This document shows, piece by piece, positions 7,474 to 16,289 of a stretch of 22,535 bases of DNA. Both the position numbers and the translations under genes were made by a program. Each line of letters begins with the position of its first letter. Position 1 is the stretch's first letter. Origin of the DNA: Clostridiales bacterium UBA6386 (GTDB lineage Bacteria > Bacillota > Clostridia > Oscillospirales > Oscillospiraceae). The stretch is from assembly GCA_002437585.1 (NCBI GenBank), contig DJQM01000021.1, positions 1 through 22,535 of the forward strand, in the 5' to 3' direction. Below the pieces are notes generated by a model. That model searched no databases. It was not told where the DNA came from and saw only the letters and a list, made by a program, of their open reading frames with translations.

Positions 7474-8337
7474 ATGACCACATTATACGAGGGAGCCTTC
7501 GCCAAGGTGAACCTGACGCTGGACGTGCTGGGCAAACGGGCGGACGGCTATCACGATTTGCAGAGCGTAATGCAGGCCATTTCCATCCGGGACGATGTGG
7601 AGATCGATCTGGGGACGGGAAAGCCCTGGGTCTTAAGCTGCACCGATCCGGAAATTCCGGCGGATGAAGGGAATCTTGCCTGGAAGGCGGCAAAAATCTA
7701 CTGCGAGACCATGAAGAAGGATCCGGGCGGTTTGGAAATTCGCATCACCAAGCGGATTCCCTCCGGCGCGGGACTGGGCGGCGGCAGCGCGGACGCGGCG
7801 GCGGTGCTGCGGGCACTGAACCGGCATTATGACGCGCCCTTGTCCATCATGGCTCTGGCAGAGCTGGGAGCGGAGGTTGGCAGCGACGTGCCCTTCTGCG
7901 TTCTGGGCGGCACGGCTATGGTGGAGGGCAGAGGGGAACGGATTCGGAGGCTCCCCAATATGCCGGACTGCGTGTTTGTGATCTGCAAGCCGGAGTTCTC
8001 CGTGTCCACCCCGGAGCTGTATCAGAAGATCGACACCGTAGCCATCGCCGATCGGCCGGACAACCGGGCCATGGAGGCAGCGATTCTGGCAGGCGATCTG
8101 GCCAAGGTGGCAGAGAACGTGTGCAACGTCTTTGATCCGGTGGTGACATCCGACCACCTGGAGCTGAATTATATCAAGTCTGTCTGTCACAGCTATGGGG
8201 CACTGGCTCAGCAGATGACCGGCTCCGGCTCCGCAATTTTCGCGATTATGGACAGCTTCGAATATGCCGCGGTGGTGTGCAACATGCTGAAGGAAAACTA
8301 TCCCCGGGTATTTATCGGAAAACCTGTATCATTTTGA
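7474..8337 (+). CDS. ispE: 4-diphosphocytidyl-2-C-methyl-D-erythritol kinase
   Basis: IspE phosphorylates CDP-ME at the 2-hydroxyl with ATP, the fourth step of the MEP route to isoprenoid precursors, in the cytosol. The 287-aa product has the GHMP-kinase layout. The N-terminus reads AFAKVNLTLDVLGKRADGYH, with catalytic K11. The ATP-binding loop is PSGAGLGGGSADAA (96-109). D138 in GSDVPF corresponds to the catalytic aspartate. Length is normal for the family. The start at 7474 gives the expected N-terminus. The SD (AGGA) is about 12 nt away, a little far. It has its own sigma-A promoter and an intrinsic terminator 6 bp after the stop, so it is probably a separate unit from spoIIR. Confidence 0.95.
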   Translation: MTTLYEGAFAKVNLTLDVLGKRADGYHDLQSVMQAISIRDDVEIDLGTGKPWVLSCTDPEIPADEGNLAWKAAKIYCETMKKDPGGLEIRITKRIPSGAGLGGGSADAAAVLRALNRHYDAPLSIMALAELGAEVGSDVPFCVLGGTAMVEGRGERIRRLPNMPDCVFVICKPEFSVSTPELYQKIDTVAIADRPDNRAMEAAILAGDLAKVAENVCNVFDPVVTSDHLELNYIKSVCHSYGALAQQMTGSGSAIFAIMDSFEYAAVVCNMLKENYPRVFIGKPVSF

Positions 8338-8343
8338 GAATTG

Positions 8344-8384
8344 CCGTCCATACTGGGAGTATTTCAGTATGGACGGTGTTTTTT
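8344..8384 (+). terminator. Intrinsic terminator after ispE, running into the spoIIR start codon
   Basis: CCGTCCATACTG (8344-8355) pairs perfectly with CAGTATGGACGG (8365-8376) around a 9-nt loop and is followed by TGTTTTTT (8377-8384). The next base is the A of the spoIIR ATG. Confidence 0.85.
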
Positions 8385-9023
8385 ATGAGACAATTGGGGA
8401 AGCGTTTGGGAATCTGCCTGCTGCTGGCGGCGGTATGCTGGACGGTGGGGCTGGTGCGGGATCGAGCCTTCCTGAACCGGGAGTTAATACGGCTGCATGT
8501 GGTGGCCAATTCCGACAGCGAGGAAGACCAGGCGGTGAAGCTCCGAGTGCGGGACGCGGTGCTGGAAAGCATCCGCTCCGACCTGGAGCAGGTGGGCGAC
8601 GTGAACGCGGCCAAGGCTTATCTGCGGGAGAACCTGCCGAAAATCGAGAAAATCGCCAACCGCACACTGGAGGCGGCGGGGGTGGATGCCCAGGCGGTGG
8701 CCAGCTTACGGAAGGAGGCCTTCGACATCCGCAATTACGATACCTTTTCCCTGCCTGCCGGGGTCTATGAATCCCTGCGGATCGTCATTGGAGAAGGGGA
8801 AGGGAAAAACTGGTGGTGCGTGGCCTTCCCGGAGCTGTGTCTCAGTGCTACCAGCGAGGACTTCCGCGAGACTGCCCAAATGGCGGGGATGAACGAGGGG
8901 CTTACCGAGAGCCTGACCCAGGCAGAGGAATACGACATCCGCTTTTTCCTGCTGGATGCCCTGGGTAAACTGGAGACCAGACTGGAATCCTACCCGTTTT
9001 TTGGGACGGATTCTGTAGTATAA
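8385..9023 (+). CDS. spoIIR: Stage II sporulation protein R
   Basis: SpoIIR is made in the forespore, is secreted to the intermembrane space and activates SpoIIGA, which processes pro-sigma-E in the mother cell. The 212-aa product starts MRQLGKRLGICLLLAAV, a membrane or signal helix (about residues 5-24). It then has the family core: IRLHVVANSDSEEDQAVKLR, VRDAVLESI, NYDTFSLPAGVYESLRI and the WWCVAFPELC segment. An earlier in-frame ATG inside ispE would add 36 residues unlike the family, so I use 8385. The only SD-like sequence, GGACGG, is the 3' arm of the ispE terminator. A forespore promoter should exist upstream. A weak sigma-F-like match (GTATC 8326-8330, 15 bp, GTCCATACTG 8346-8355) overlaps the terminator's 5' arm. 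Confidence 0.92.
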   Translation: MRQLGKRLGICLLLAAVCWTVGLVRDRAFLNRELIRLHVVANSDSEEDQAVKLRVRDAVLESIRSDLEQVGDVNAAKAYLRENLPKIEKIANRTLEAAGVDAQAVASLRKEAFDIRNYDTFSLPAGVYESLRIVIGEGEGKNWWCVAFPELCLSATSEDFRETAQMAGMNEGLTESLTQAEEYDIRFFLLDALGKLETRLESYPFFGTDSVV

Positions 9024-9024
9024 T
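9019..9024 (+). promoter_or_regulatory. Possible -10 box for addBA
   Basis: A consensus TATAAT overlaps the spoIIR stop codon, 24 bp before the addB start. The -35 region is only a T-rich run (8996-9002), so the promoter is uncertain. It would let addBA be expressed apart from the sporulation gene upstream. Confidence 0.35.
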
Positions 9025-9047
9025 CGAGAAAAAAGGAGGCGGGGCAA

Positions 9048-12000
9048 ATGGTGCATCTGCTTTTGGGAAAGGACTGGACGGCCAATACCGACGAAATCTT
9101 CCGGCGGATCGCTAAGGACGTGGCAAACCGCCGGGGAAACCGGATCCTCATGGTGCCGGAGCTGATCAGCCACGAGTCCGAGCGGAATCTGTGTCAGGCG
9201 GCGGGGGACACCGCCAGCCGCTATGCGCAGGTGCTGTCCTTTACCCGGCTGTTCCGCCGGGTGTCGGACACCATGGGAATGGGCGCGGTGGAGTGCCTGG
9301 ACAGCGGCGGTCGGGTGGTGGCCATGGCCGCGGCGGCGAGGCAATTGAGCAGCCGCTTAAAGGCCTACGCGGCGGTGGAGACCAAGCCGGAATTTCTCAC
9401 GGGACTCATTGAAGCGGTGGACGAATTCAAGCGGTGCTGCATTACCCCGGCGGACTTAATGGGGGCCTCCCGGCAGACGGAGGGGTCTCTTGCCCAGAAG
9501 CTGGAGGAGCTGGCACTGCTCATGGAGGGCTACGACAGCCTGTGCGCCCGGGGAAAGCGGGATCCCAGAGACCAGATGACCTGGCTTCTGGAGCAGCTGG
9601 AGGAAGGAACGTTCGCTCAGGAGCATGTGTTTTACATAGACGGATTTCCGGATTTTACAAGACAAAACCTGGCAATTCTGGAATTTCTGATGGAGAATGC
9701 AAAGGATGTCACCATCAGCCTGAACTGCGACCAGATAGATTCCAAGCTGCTGGCCTTTGAAAAGGCCGGGGAAACGGCAAAGCGATTGTACAACGCCGCC
9801 AAGCGGGCGGGGGTTCCCATTTCCGTGGAGGTGATCGCCCCCAGGGAGGATGCTTTGCGCCCGGTACGGGAAAAGCTGTTTCAGGGAAGCATTCAGGAGG
9901 GCGAGGCCGGGGAAGCTCTGGAGGTTGTCCGCCGTGGAAGTGTTTACGCCGAGTGCCTGCTGGCAGCCCACCGGGTGCGGGAGCTGGCGGCCAGCGGAGC
10001 CAGGTATCGGGATATTGCGGTGGTGTGTACGGACATGGAGGCCTATCAGCCCTTTATGGATCTGGTGTTTCATCGGTTCCACATTCCGCTCTACCGCTCC
10101 GGCACCGAGGAAATCCTAACCAGCGGGGTCATTGCCACGGTGATCTCCGGCCTGGAGGCGGCGGTGGGCGGCTTTGAGCTCCGGGACGTGCTGGGATATC
10201 TGCGCTCGCCCCTATCGCCGCTGGATGTGGACACCTGTGACCTGGTGGAAAATTACGCCATCACCTGGGCTGTCCGGGGAAAGGCCTGGCAGGATCCCTG
10301 GACGGGGCATCCGGAGGGTCTGGGCAGCGTGTGGGATGAAGATTCCCAGAACCAGCTGGCGGAACTGAACGAGGCGAGGGAACTGGCCGTCGCCCCCCTT
10401 GTCCGACTGCAAAACCGGTTCCGGGAGGCAAGGAGTCTTAAGCAGCAGGTTTTGGGGCTGTACGGATTCCTGAAAGAAATTTCGCTGGAGGAAAGGCTCG
10501 TAGGCCTTGCCCAGGAGTTGGAGGAAAGCGGGGAGCCCCGGCAGGCTCAGATTCTGAATCAGCTGTGGGAAATCCTCATTTCCGCCCTGGAACAGATGTA
10601 CGCGATGCTGGGGGACACGGCCTGGGAGACGGAGCATTTTGTGCGGCTTCTGCGGTTGCTGCTGAGCCAATACGATGTGGGAACCATTCCGCCGGTGCTG
10701 GATGCGGTGCAGATGGGGCCGGTGAACGCTATGCGCTGCAACCGGCAGAAGCATCTGATCGTGCTGGGCGCGGAGGAAGGAAAGCTTCCGGGCTACAGCG
10801 GCTCCGCCGGCGTGCTGACGGATCAGGAGCGGGTGGAGCTGCGCACCCTGGGAGTACCCCTGACCGGCGGCTCGGTGGAGGGCATTCAGGCGGAATTCGC
10901 GGAGATTTACGGCGTATTCTGCGGGGCGGAGCAGACCGTTCTTGTCAGCTGTGCCGGGGAGCAGCCCTCCTTCCTGTATCACCGGCTGACAAAACTGGCG
11001 GGAGGCGAGGGGGAGTTTCCGAGCATTCCCGGCTTTGCCCAGGCGGACGAAACCGAGGCGGGTGTTTATCTTGCCCGGTGGAATGCCGGGGAGCTGGCGG
11101 AACGGCTGGCGGTGCTTCCCGGCTACCGGGAGGCGGAGAACGGAAAGAATTACAGCCTGGGAAGAGTGACCCGGGACTGCGTGGAGGGGCTTTACGGCAA
11201 AACTTTGAATTTGTCCGCTTCCCAGATCGACCGACAGGCCGAGTGCCGTCTCTCCTATTTCCTGAAGTACGGCCTTCGGGCCAGGGAGCGGAAGCAGGCG
11301 GCCATCGACCCGGCGGAATTCGGCACCTATGTCCACGCGGTGCTGGAGAACACCGCCCGGTGCGTCCGGAACATGGGGGGCTTCCACAAGATAAGCCTGG
11401 AGGAAACCATGAAAATCGCCCACGATTTCAGCGAGTACTACGCCGCCGAGCGGTTCCGGCAGCTGGACAGCCAGCGGATGAGCTACCTCTTCCGCCGGAA
11501 CCTGGAGGAGCTGGACATGGTGGTGCGGGAGCTGTGGGCAGAGCTGAGCCAGTCGGAATTCCAGCCGGAGCAATTCGAGCTGGGCTTCGGACGGGGAGAA
11601 AAAATGCCCGCCATTGCCATTGACAATCCGGAAATGAACGCGGTGCTCCGGGGCTTTGTTGACCGGGTGGACGTGTGGGATTCCGGCACGACCCACTATT
11701 ATCGGGTGGTGGACTATAAGACCGGAAAAAAGGATTTTGATTACTGCGACGTGTTCAACGGCGTGGGCCTGCAGATGCTGCTGTACCTCTTTGCGTTGGC
11801 CGAGGGCGGCGAGGGGCTGCTGGGCAGCCGTCCGATGCCTGCGGGCGTTCAGTATTTCCCGGCACGGGCACCCTACCTTTCCGCGGAGGGCAGACTGGAC
11901 GAAGCCCAGGCGGAAAAGGAGCGGGCGGCTCAGTGGAAACGGAAGGGCCTGCTTTTGAAGGACGAGGCGGTGCTGAAGGCCATGGAGCCGGGAGACAATC

Positions 12001-12305
12001 CCACACGGCTTTGCTGCACCGTGAAAAAGGACGGAAGCCTGTCCGGCGACATTGCGGACAGAGACCAGCTGAAGCTGCTGAAAACGTTTGTGTTCCGGGT
12101 GCTCAGCCGGATGGTTACGGACATTGCCTCCGGGGATGTGGAGCCGAACCCCTACACCCGGGGCACCAGCCACAACGCCTGCGCCTTCTGTCCCTATGGG
12201 GCGGTGTGCCACCAGGCGGATGTGGAGGGAAGGCGCAATTACAAGGCCATGACCGCCCAGCGGTTCTGGGAGGAAGTGGAAAAGGAGGTGGAATCCCATG
12301 GCTGA
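9048..12305 (+). CDS. addB: ATP-dependent helicase/nuclease subunit B (AddB)
   Basis: AddB pairs with AddA to resect double-strand breaks for RecA loading. The 1085-aa protein has the family N-terminus (ILMVPELISHESERNL) and the C-terminal RecB-type nuclease: FGTYVHAVLENT, then VVDYKTGKKDF with D889 and K891. The four iron-sulfur ligands of AddB are present as C733 (AECRLSY) and C1045/C1048/C1054 (CAFCPYGAVC). The N-terminal Walker A found in Bacillus subtilis AddB is not conserved: the equivalent loop reads LLGKDWTANTDEI, without GxGK(S/T). ATP hydrolysis would then rest on AddA. The start follows AAAGGAGG by 8 nt. The stop overlaps the addA start by 8 bp, indicating translational coupling. 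Confidence 0.95.
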   Translation: MVHLLLGKDWTANTDEIFRRIAKDVANRRGNRILMVPELISHESERNLCQAAGDTASRYAQVLSFTRLFRRVSDTMGMGAVECLDSGGRVVAMAAAARQLSSRLKAYAAVETKPEFLTGLIEAVDEFKRCCITPADLMGASRQTEGSLAQKLEELALLMEGYDSLCARGKRDPRDQMTWLLEQLEEGTFAQEHVFYIDGFPDFTRQNLAILEFLMENAKDVTISLNCDQIDSKLLAFEKAGETAKRLYNAAKRAGVPISVEVIAPREDALRPVREKLFQGSIQEGEAGEALEVVRRGSVYAECLLAAHRVRELAASGARYRDIAVVCTDMEAYQPFMDLVFHRFHIPLYRSGTEEILTSGVIATVISGLEAAVGGFELRDVLGYLRSPLSPLDVDTCDLVENYAITWAVRGKAWQDPWTGHPEGLGSVWDEDSQNQLAELNEARELAVAPLVRLQNRFREARSLKQQVLGLYGFLKEISLEERLVGLAQELEESGEPRQAQILNQLWEILISALEQMYAMLGDTAWETEHFVRLLRLLLSQYDVGTIPPVLDAVQMGPVNAMRCNRQKHLIVLGAEEGKLPGYSGSAGVLTDQERVELRTLGVPLTGGSVEGIQAEFAEIYGVFCGAEQTVLVSCAGEQPSFLYHRLTKLAGGEGEFPSIPGFAQADETEAGVYLARWNAGELAERLAVLPGYREAENGKNYSLGRVTRDCVEGLYGKTLNLSASQIDRQAECRLSYFLKYGLRARERKQAAIDPAEFGTYVHAVLENTARCVRNMGGFHKISLEETMKIAHDFSEYYAAERFRQLDSQRMSYLFRRNLEELDMVVRELWAELSQSEFQPEQFELGFGRGEKMPAIAIDNPEMNAVLRGFVDRVDVWDSGTTHYYRVVDYKTGKKDFDYCDVFNGVGLQMLLYLFALAEGGEGLLGSRPMPAGVQYFPARAPYLSAEGRLDEAQAEKERAAQWKRKGLLLKDEAVLKAMEPGDNPTRLCCTVKKDGSLSGDIADRDQLKLLKTFVFRVLSRMVTDIASGDVEPNPYTRGTSHNACAFCPYGAVCHQADVEGRRNYKAMTAQRFWEEVEKEVESHG

Positions 12306-15300
12306 AGCCCTGACACCCCAGCAGAAGCAGGCGGTTACAAATCGAGGCGGACGGCTGCTGGTTTCCGCCGCCGCCGGTTCCGGCAAAACCAAGGTGCTCA
12401 TCGACCGGCTGATGACCTACCTGACGGATCCCAATGACCCTGCCAACTTAGACGAGTTCCTGATGATTACCTACACCAAGGCCGCGGCGGCGGAGCTTCG
12501 GGGAAAGATCGCCAGGAAGCTCAGCGAAAAAATCGCCCAGGAGCCGGAAAAGACCCACCTGCAAAGGCAGATGCAGCGACTGTACCTGGCTAAAATTTCC
12601 ACGGTTCACGGCTTCTGCGCGGATATTCTCCGGGAATACGCCTATCGGCTGGATATTCCGGCGGATTTCCGGGTGGCGGACGAAAACGAGTGCCGGGAGA
12701 TCCGGGATCGGGTGCTGGAGGACTTGCTGAACCGAGCTTATGAGAGCGAGGACGCGCCGGAATTCCGAGCCTTTATCGAGTCCCAGGGTCTGGGGCGGGA
12801 CGACCGGCTGGTACCCCAGATCATTGAGAAGGTCTATGACAGTGCCCGGTGTCACCTGAATCCCCAGGGCTGGCTGCGGGAATGTCTGCGCCTTCTGGAA
12901 ACGGAAGGAACCCAGGACGCGGCGCAGACCCTCTGGGGAAAGAGTCTGATGGACGACCTGGACGAATACCTGGAAAGCCAGATTTCCGTATTCCGGCAGT
13001 GTCTCCGGCAGATGGAGGGCTGCGACGGGATGGAAAAGCCGATTCTCAATATCAGTGATACGCTCCATCAGCTGGAAGCCCTGAGGGGAAAAACCACCTG
13101 GGACGAGATCGTGGCCGGGCGGGAGATGGACTACGGAAGGCTGGTATTCCCGAAAAAGAGTGCTGACCCGGAGCTTGCGGAGCGGGTCAAGGCCGCCCGG
13201 AACGCCTGCAAGGCGGGCTTAGAAAAGAAGCTGCGCGGTTTCGCTGACGATTCGGCGCGGATTCTTGCCGATCTGCGCCAGTCGGCCGAAGGGGCACGGG
13301 GACTTGTGTGGCTGGTGGAGCAGTTTTCTCAAGACTACCGCCGGGCAAAGCGAAGCCGGAGGATTCTGGATTTCAGTGATCTGGAACAGTACGCCCTGGA
13401 TTTATTGGTTGGAAAGTCCCGTGGCACGCCTACTACCGCCGCAGCGGAGATCGGCAGCCGATTCCGGGAAATTCTCGTGGACGAATATCAGGACTCCAAC
13501 GCGGTGCAGGATGCCATTTTTGACGCGCTGAGCCGGAAGCGGCGCAACTGCTTCTTGGTCGGTGACGTGAAGCAGTCCATTTATCAGTTCCGGCTGGCAG
13601 ACCCGGGGATTTTCCTGGAAAAGTACAAGGAATATGTAAGTCCGGAGAAGGCTCAGCCCGGAGAGGGTCGGAAGGTGCTGCTCAGTCATAACTTCCGCTC
13701 CGGTGCCGAGGTCATCGAGGGAGTGAACCAGGTGTTCACCGCCTGTATGACCCCAAAGGTGGGAGGCCTCTACTATACCGAGGCGGAGGCACTGCGGGAG
13801 GGCGTGCCCCATGGGCGGCTGCCTGACCCCGGAGTGGAGCTTTACGCCCTGGAGACGGTTTCCGATACCTATGCTGAGGAAGCGGCCTTTGCCGCCGGAC
13901 GGATTCAGGAAATGCTGGAAAATGGCACCCTGGTGCGGGATAAGGAGAGCCTGCGGCCGGTACGGCCTGAGGACATCGTGATCCTTCTGCGCTCGCCGGG
14001 CAGTGCCGCCGGATATTTCCAGCGGGCACTGGAAAGCCGGGGCATTCGCTGCGCCACGGGAGCCGGAACGGATCTGCTTCAGACCCGGGAGGTGGAGACC
14101 CTGCGAAGCCTGCTGCAGGCCGTCCAGAACCCCAGACAGGACATTCCGCTTCTCAGCATTCTGGCAAGCCCGGTATTCGGTTTTACCGCCGACGACCTGG
14201 CGAAAATTCGAGCCGGGCAAACCAAGGGGAGCTTTTATGACGCGCTGCTGGACAGTCAGGAGCCAAAGGCGGCGGAATTTCTCCGGGTGCTGAATGTCCT
14301 TCGCCGGGAGGCAAGGTACAGCACCCTGACGGGGCTGCTGGAAAAATGCCTGGCGCAGACCCGGATGGACAGCCTTTTTGCCGCCATGCCTGGGGGCGAG
14401 ACTCGGACGGAAAATCTGCAAACCTTTTTCCAATATGCCTGCGACTTTGAAAACGGCACCCATCGGTCTCTGGCTGCCTTCCTGGATCACCTGGACAGAA
14501 TGCAGGAACAGGGACTGGTGGTCACCGGCGGAGCCGGGGGGGACTGTGTCAGCATTATGAGCATCCACAAGTCCAAGGGACTGGAATTTCCGGTGGTGTT
14601 CCTGTGCAATCTGTCCCGGCGATTCAACCAGGAGGACTTACGGGCACAGATTCTCTGCGACAAGGAGCTGGGGCTTGGCCTCAGTGCGGTGGATCGGAAG
14701 ACCCGGGTTCGCTATCCCAGCCTTGCCAAGCGAGCCATCGCCGTGCGAATGGCAGCCCAGAGTATTTCCGAGGAAATGCGGGTGCTGTATGTGGCCATGA
14801 CACGGGCAAAGGATCGGCTGGTGATGACCTATGCCTCCCAGACCCTGGAGAAGGACTTGCGAACCATCGCCCTGCGCCGGGACTTTGACGGCGGGGAGCT
14901 TCTGTGCCGGGAGGCGGACTGCATGGGCGACTGGGTGCTGTTGGCGGCAATCGGGAGAATTGAGGCCGGTGCGCTGCACGCCATCGGCGGCAGACCGGAG
15001 ACGCTGACCCATGGGGAGTGCCTGTGGCGTATTGAAGCACCCAAGCCTCAGAAGCCGGAGACCCAGGCGGGGATCGAAGTGCCCAAGGAGACGGTCTCCA
15101 TGCCGAAGGGGCTGGAGGAAGAGCTAAAGGCGGCACTGTCCTTCCGGTATTCCCACACCGCCGCGACCCGGACACCCTCCAAGCAGACGGCCACCGGCCG
15201 GAAGGGACGGCAGAAGGACGCGGAGGCGGCGGAAAGCGCGGGTAATGCCAAGACCCTGGAGCGAAACTGGCGGCAGCCGGATTTTTTGTCCCGGCAGGCC

Positions 15301-15807
15301 TCGGGAAAAACCTATGGCAGTGCCATGCACGCGGCACTCCAATACATCCAATATGAAAGCTGCGGCAGCAGCGAGGCGGTTTCCCAGGAAATCCAGAGAC
15401 TGGTGGAGGGTCGGTTCCTGACGCGGGAGCAGGGGAGCCTGGTTCGCTGTGATCAGCTGGCCAGATTCTTCCAGTCGGAGATCGGGGCAAAGCTTCGTTC
15501 CGGTACCCGGTATCTGCGGGAATTCAAGTTCTCCATTCTGGACGAGGGGCGGCACTATGGAGAGGGACTGGAGGAAGAGCAGGTGCTTTTGCAGGGCGTG
15601 GTGGACTGCGCCCTTCTGGAAGAAGACGGCATTACCATTCTGGACTTCAAAACCGACCGGGTCACAGAGGAAACGGTGGCCGCCGCGGCGGACAGATACC
15701 GGCTTCAGGTGGAGACCTACGCCGATGCCCTGACCAGGATTTATGAAATGCCGGTGAAGGCCCGACTGCTCTATTTCTTTGGCCTGGACAAGTTTGTGGA
15801 GATATAA
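12298..15807 (+). CDS. addA: ATP-dependent helicase/nuclease subunit A (AddA)
   Basis: AddA is the UvrD/PcrA-type motor and second nuclease of the AddAB break-processing enzyme. The 1169-aa product has LTPQQKQAV (Q motif), Walker A AAAGSGKT (24-31, K30), Walker B DEYQDSN (D395 onward), GDVKQSIYQFR, and motif VI VLYVAMTRAKDRL. The C-terminal PD-(D/E)xK nuclease has GSAMHAAL and ILDFKTDR with D1116 and K1118, so it appears catalytically intact. A Lys/Ala-rich linker at about 950-985 precedes the nuclease. Length is close to the usual 1,170-1,230. The ATG lies inside the end of addB and follows AAGGAGG, so ribosomes likely reinitiate. No terminator directly follows; the next good one on this strand is at 16251. 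Confidence 0.97.
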   Translation: MAEALTPQQKQAVTNRGGRLLVSAAAGSGKTKVLIDRLMTYLTDPNDPANLDEFLMITYTKAAAAELRGKIARKLSEKIAQEPEKTHLQRQMQRLYLAKISTVHGFCADILREYAYRLDIPADFRVADENECREIRDRVLEDLLNRAYESEDAPEFRAFIESQGLGRDDRLVPQIIEKVYDSARCHLNPQGWLRECLRLLETEGTQDAAQTLWGKSLMDDLDEYLESQISVFRQCLRQMEGCDGMEKPILNISDTLHQLEALRGKTTWDEIVAGREMDYGRLVFPKKSADPELAERVKAARNACKAGLEKKLRGFADDSARILADLRQSAEGARGLVWLVEQFSQDYRRAKRSRRILDFSDLEQYALDLLVGKSRGTPTTAAAEIGSRFREILVDEYQDSNAVQDAIFDALSRKRRNCFLVGDVKQSIYQFRLADPGIFLEKYKEYVSPEKAQPGEGRKVLLSHNFRSGAEVIEGVNQVFTACMTPKVGGLYYTEAEALREGVPHGRLPDPGVELYALETVSDTYAEEAAFAAGRIQEMLENGTLVRDKESLRPVRPEDIVILLRSPGSAAGYFQRALESRGIRCATGAGTDLLQTREVETLRSLLQAVQNPRQDIPLLSILASPVFGFTADDLAKIRAGQTKGSFYDALLDSQEPKAAEFLRVLNVLRREARYSTLTGLLEKCLAQTRMDSLFAAMPGGETRTENLQTFFQYACDFENGTHRSLAAFLDHLDRMQEQGLVVTGGAGGDCVSIMSIHKSKGLEFPVVFLCNLSRRFNQEDLRAQILCDKELGLGLSAVDRKTRVRYPSLAKRAIAVRMAAQSISEEMRVLYVAMTRAKDRLVMTYASQTLEKDLRTIALRRDFDGGELLCREADCMGDWVLLAAIGRIEAGALHAIGGRPETLTHGECLWRIEAPKPQKPETQAGIEVPKETVSMPKGLEEELKAALSFRYSHTAATRTPSKQTATGRKGRQKDAEAAESAGNAKTLERNWRQPDFLSRQASGKTYGSAMHAALQYIQYESCGSSEAVSQEIQRLVEGRFLTREQGSLVRCDQLARFFQSEIGAKLRSGTRYLREFKFSILDEGRHYGEGLEEEQVLLQGVVDCALLEEDGITILDFKTDRVTEETVAAAADRYRLQVETYADALTRIYEMPVKARLLYFFGLDKFVEI

Positions 15808-15898
15808 AGAATGCTCACTTTATCCGAGTATGACCGATAAAACTGCCAATAGCAGACCGAAGCATTTTGCCGCAGTACGTTAGGGCGGCCGGGGGGTA

Positions 15899-15973
15899 CT
15901 TAGGGGGGCGGCTTTTCGGCAGTGCCCCCTAAGCCCGCTTACTTATCAATGTTCTTGCCGGGACAAGAACATT
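15899..15973. repeat. Two hairpins downstream of addA
   Basis: CTTAGGGGGGC (15899-15909) pairs with GCCCCCTAAG (15924-15933) with one bulged G. AATGTTCTTG (15948-15957) pairs perfectly with CAAGAACATT (15964-15973). Neither has a T-run. They lie in the 480-bp stretch between addA and the Asn/Gln microprotein gene, in which I see no other coding frame. Confidence 0.6.
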
Positions 15974-16042
15974 GCCCCCCGGAGGGACTGGCACTAAAAG
16001 CTTCTATGAGGTTTGGAATATAAGGACGAGTTTGCAATTCAC

Positions 16043-16179
16043 GGGGCGATGAGGGCATCGCCCCCTACTGATTCTATCGAAGTCCCCGGAAGAACCGGGG
16101 GATTGTGACCGGAGGGAATCCCCAGCGGGGACCACACCAGTCTGCGTTACACTAAGGTATGACTGCCACTGGCAGTCAT
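16043..16179. repeat. Cluster of GC-rich inverted repeats
   Basis: Three stem-loops lie close together: GGGGCGATG/CATCGCCCC (16043-16051 with 16056-16064), CCCCGG/CCGGGG (16084-16089 with 16095-16100) and ATGACTGCCA/TGGCAGTCAT (16159-16168 with 16170-16179). The sequence between and after them (to about 16230) has no protein-like frame. From memory, short palindromic intergenic units of this look are dispersed in many gut Clostridia genomes; I cannot confirm copies from one window. Confidence 0.5.
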
Positions 16180-16250
16180 TAGGACTTTGATTCGCTGCGC
16201 GGAACACCACTGGTTCGCAATGACAGCGTACTCTGTGACCTCTTAAAAGA

Positions 16251-16287
16251 AAATCCGGGTTGCCCTGGGGCGACCCGGATTTTTTGA
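16251..16287. terminator. Strong bidirectional terminator
   Basis: AAATCCGGGTTGCC (16251-16264) pairs with GGCGACCCGGATTT (16269-16282) with one G-U pair. It is followed by a T-run on the plus strand (to 16285). On the minus strand it is followed by ATTTTCTTTT and lies 8 bp after the microprotein stop. It can end both addBA readthrough and the spoVA transcript. Confidence 0.85.
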
Positions 16288-16289
16288 GG

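Noticed and set aside
8277..8384. N-terminal extension of SpoIIR starting inside ispE
   Set aside because: The extra 36 residues translate ispE and terminator sequence and do not resemble SpoIIR. The family N-terminus fits ATG 8385.
10212..12401. Minus-strand open frame of 729 codons
   Set aside because: A mirror frame of addB, common in GC-rich DNA. It has many His/Gln/Pro runs and no recognisable domain, while addB is certain.
15899..16180. Possible CRISPR array
   Set aside because: The repeats are inverted and differ from each other. There are no direct repeats with regular spacers and no cas genes.
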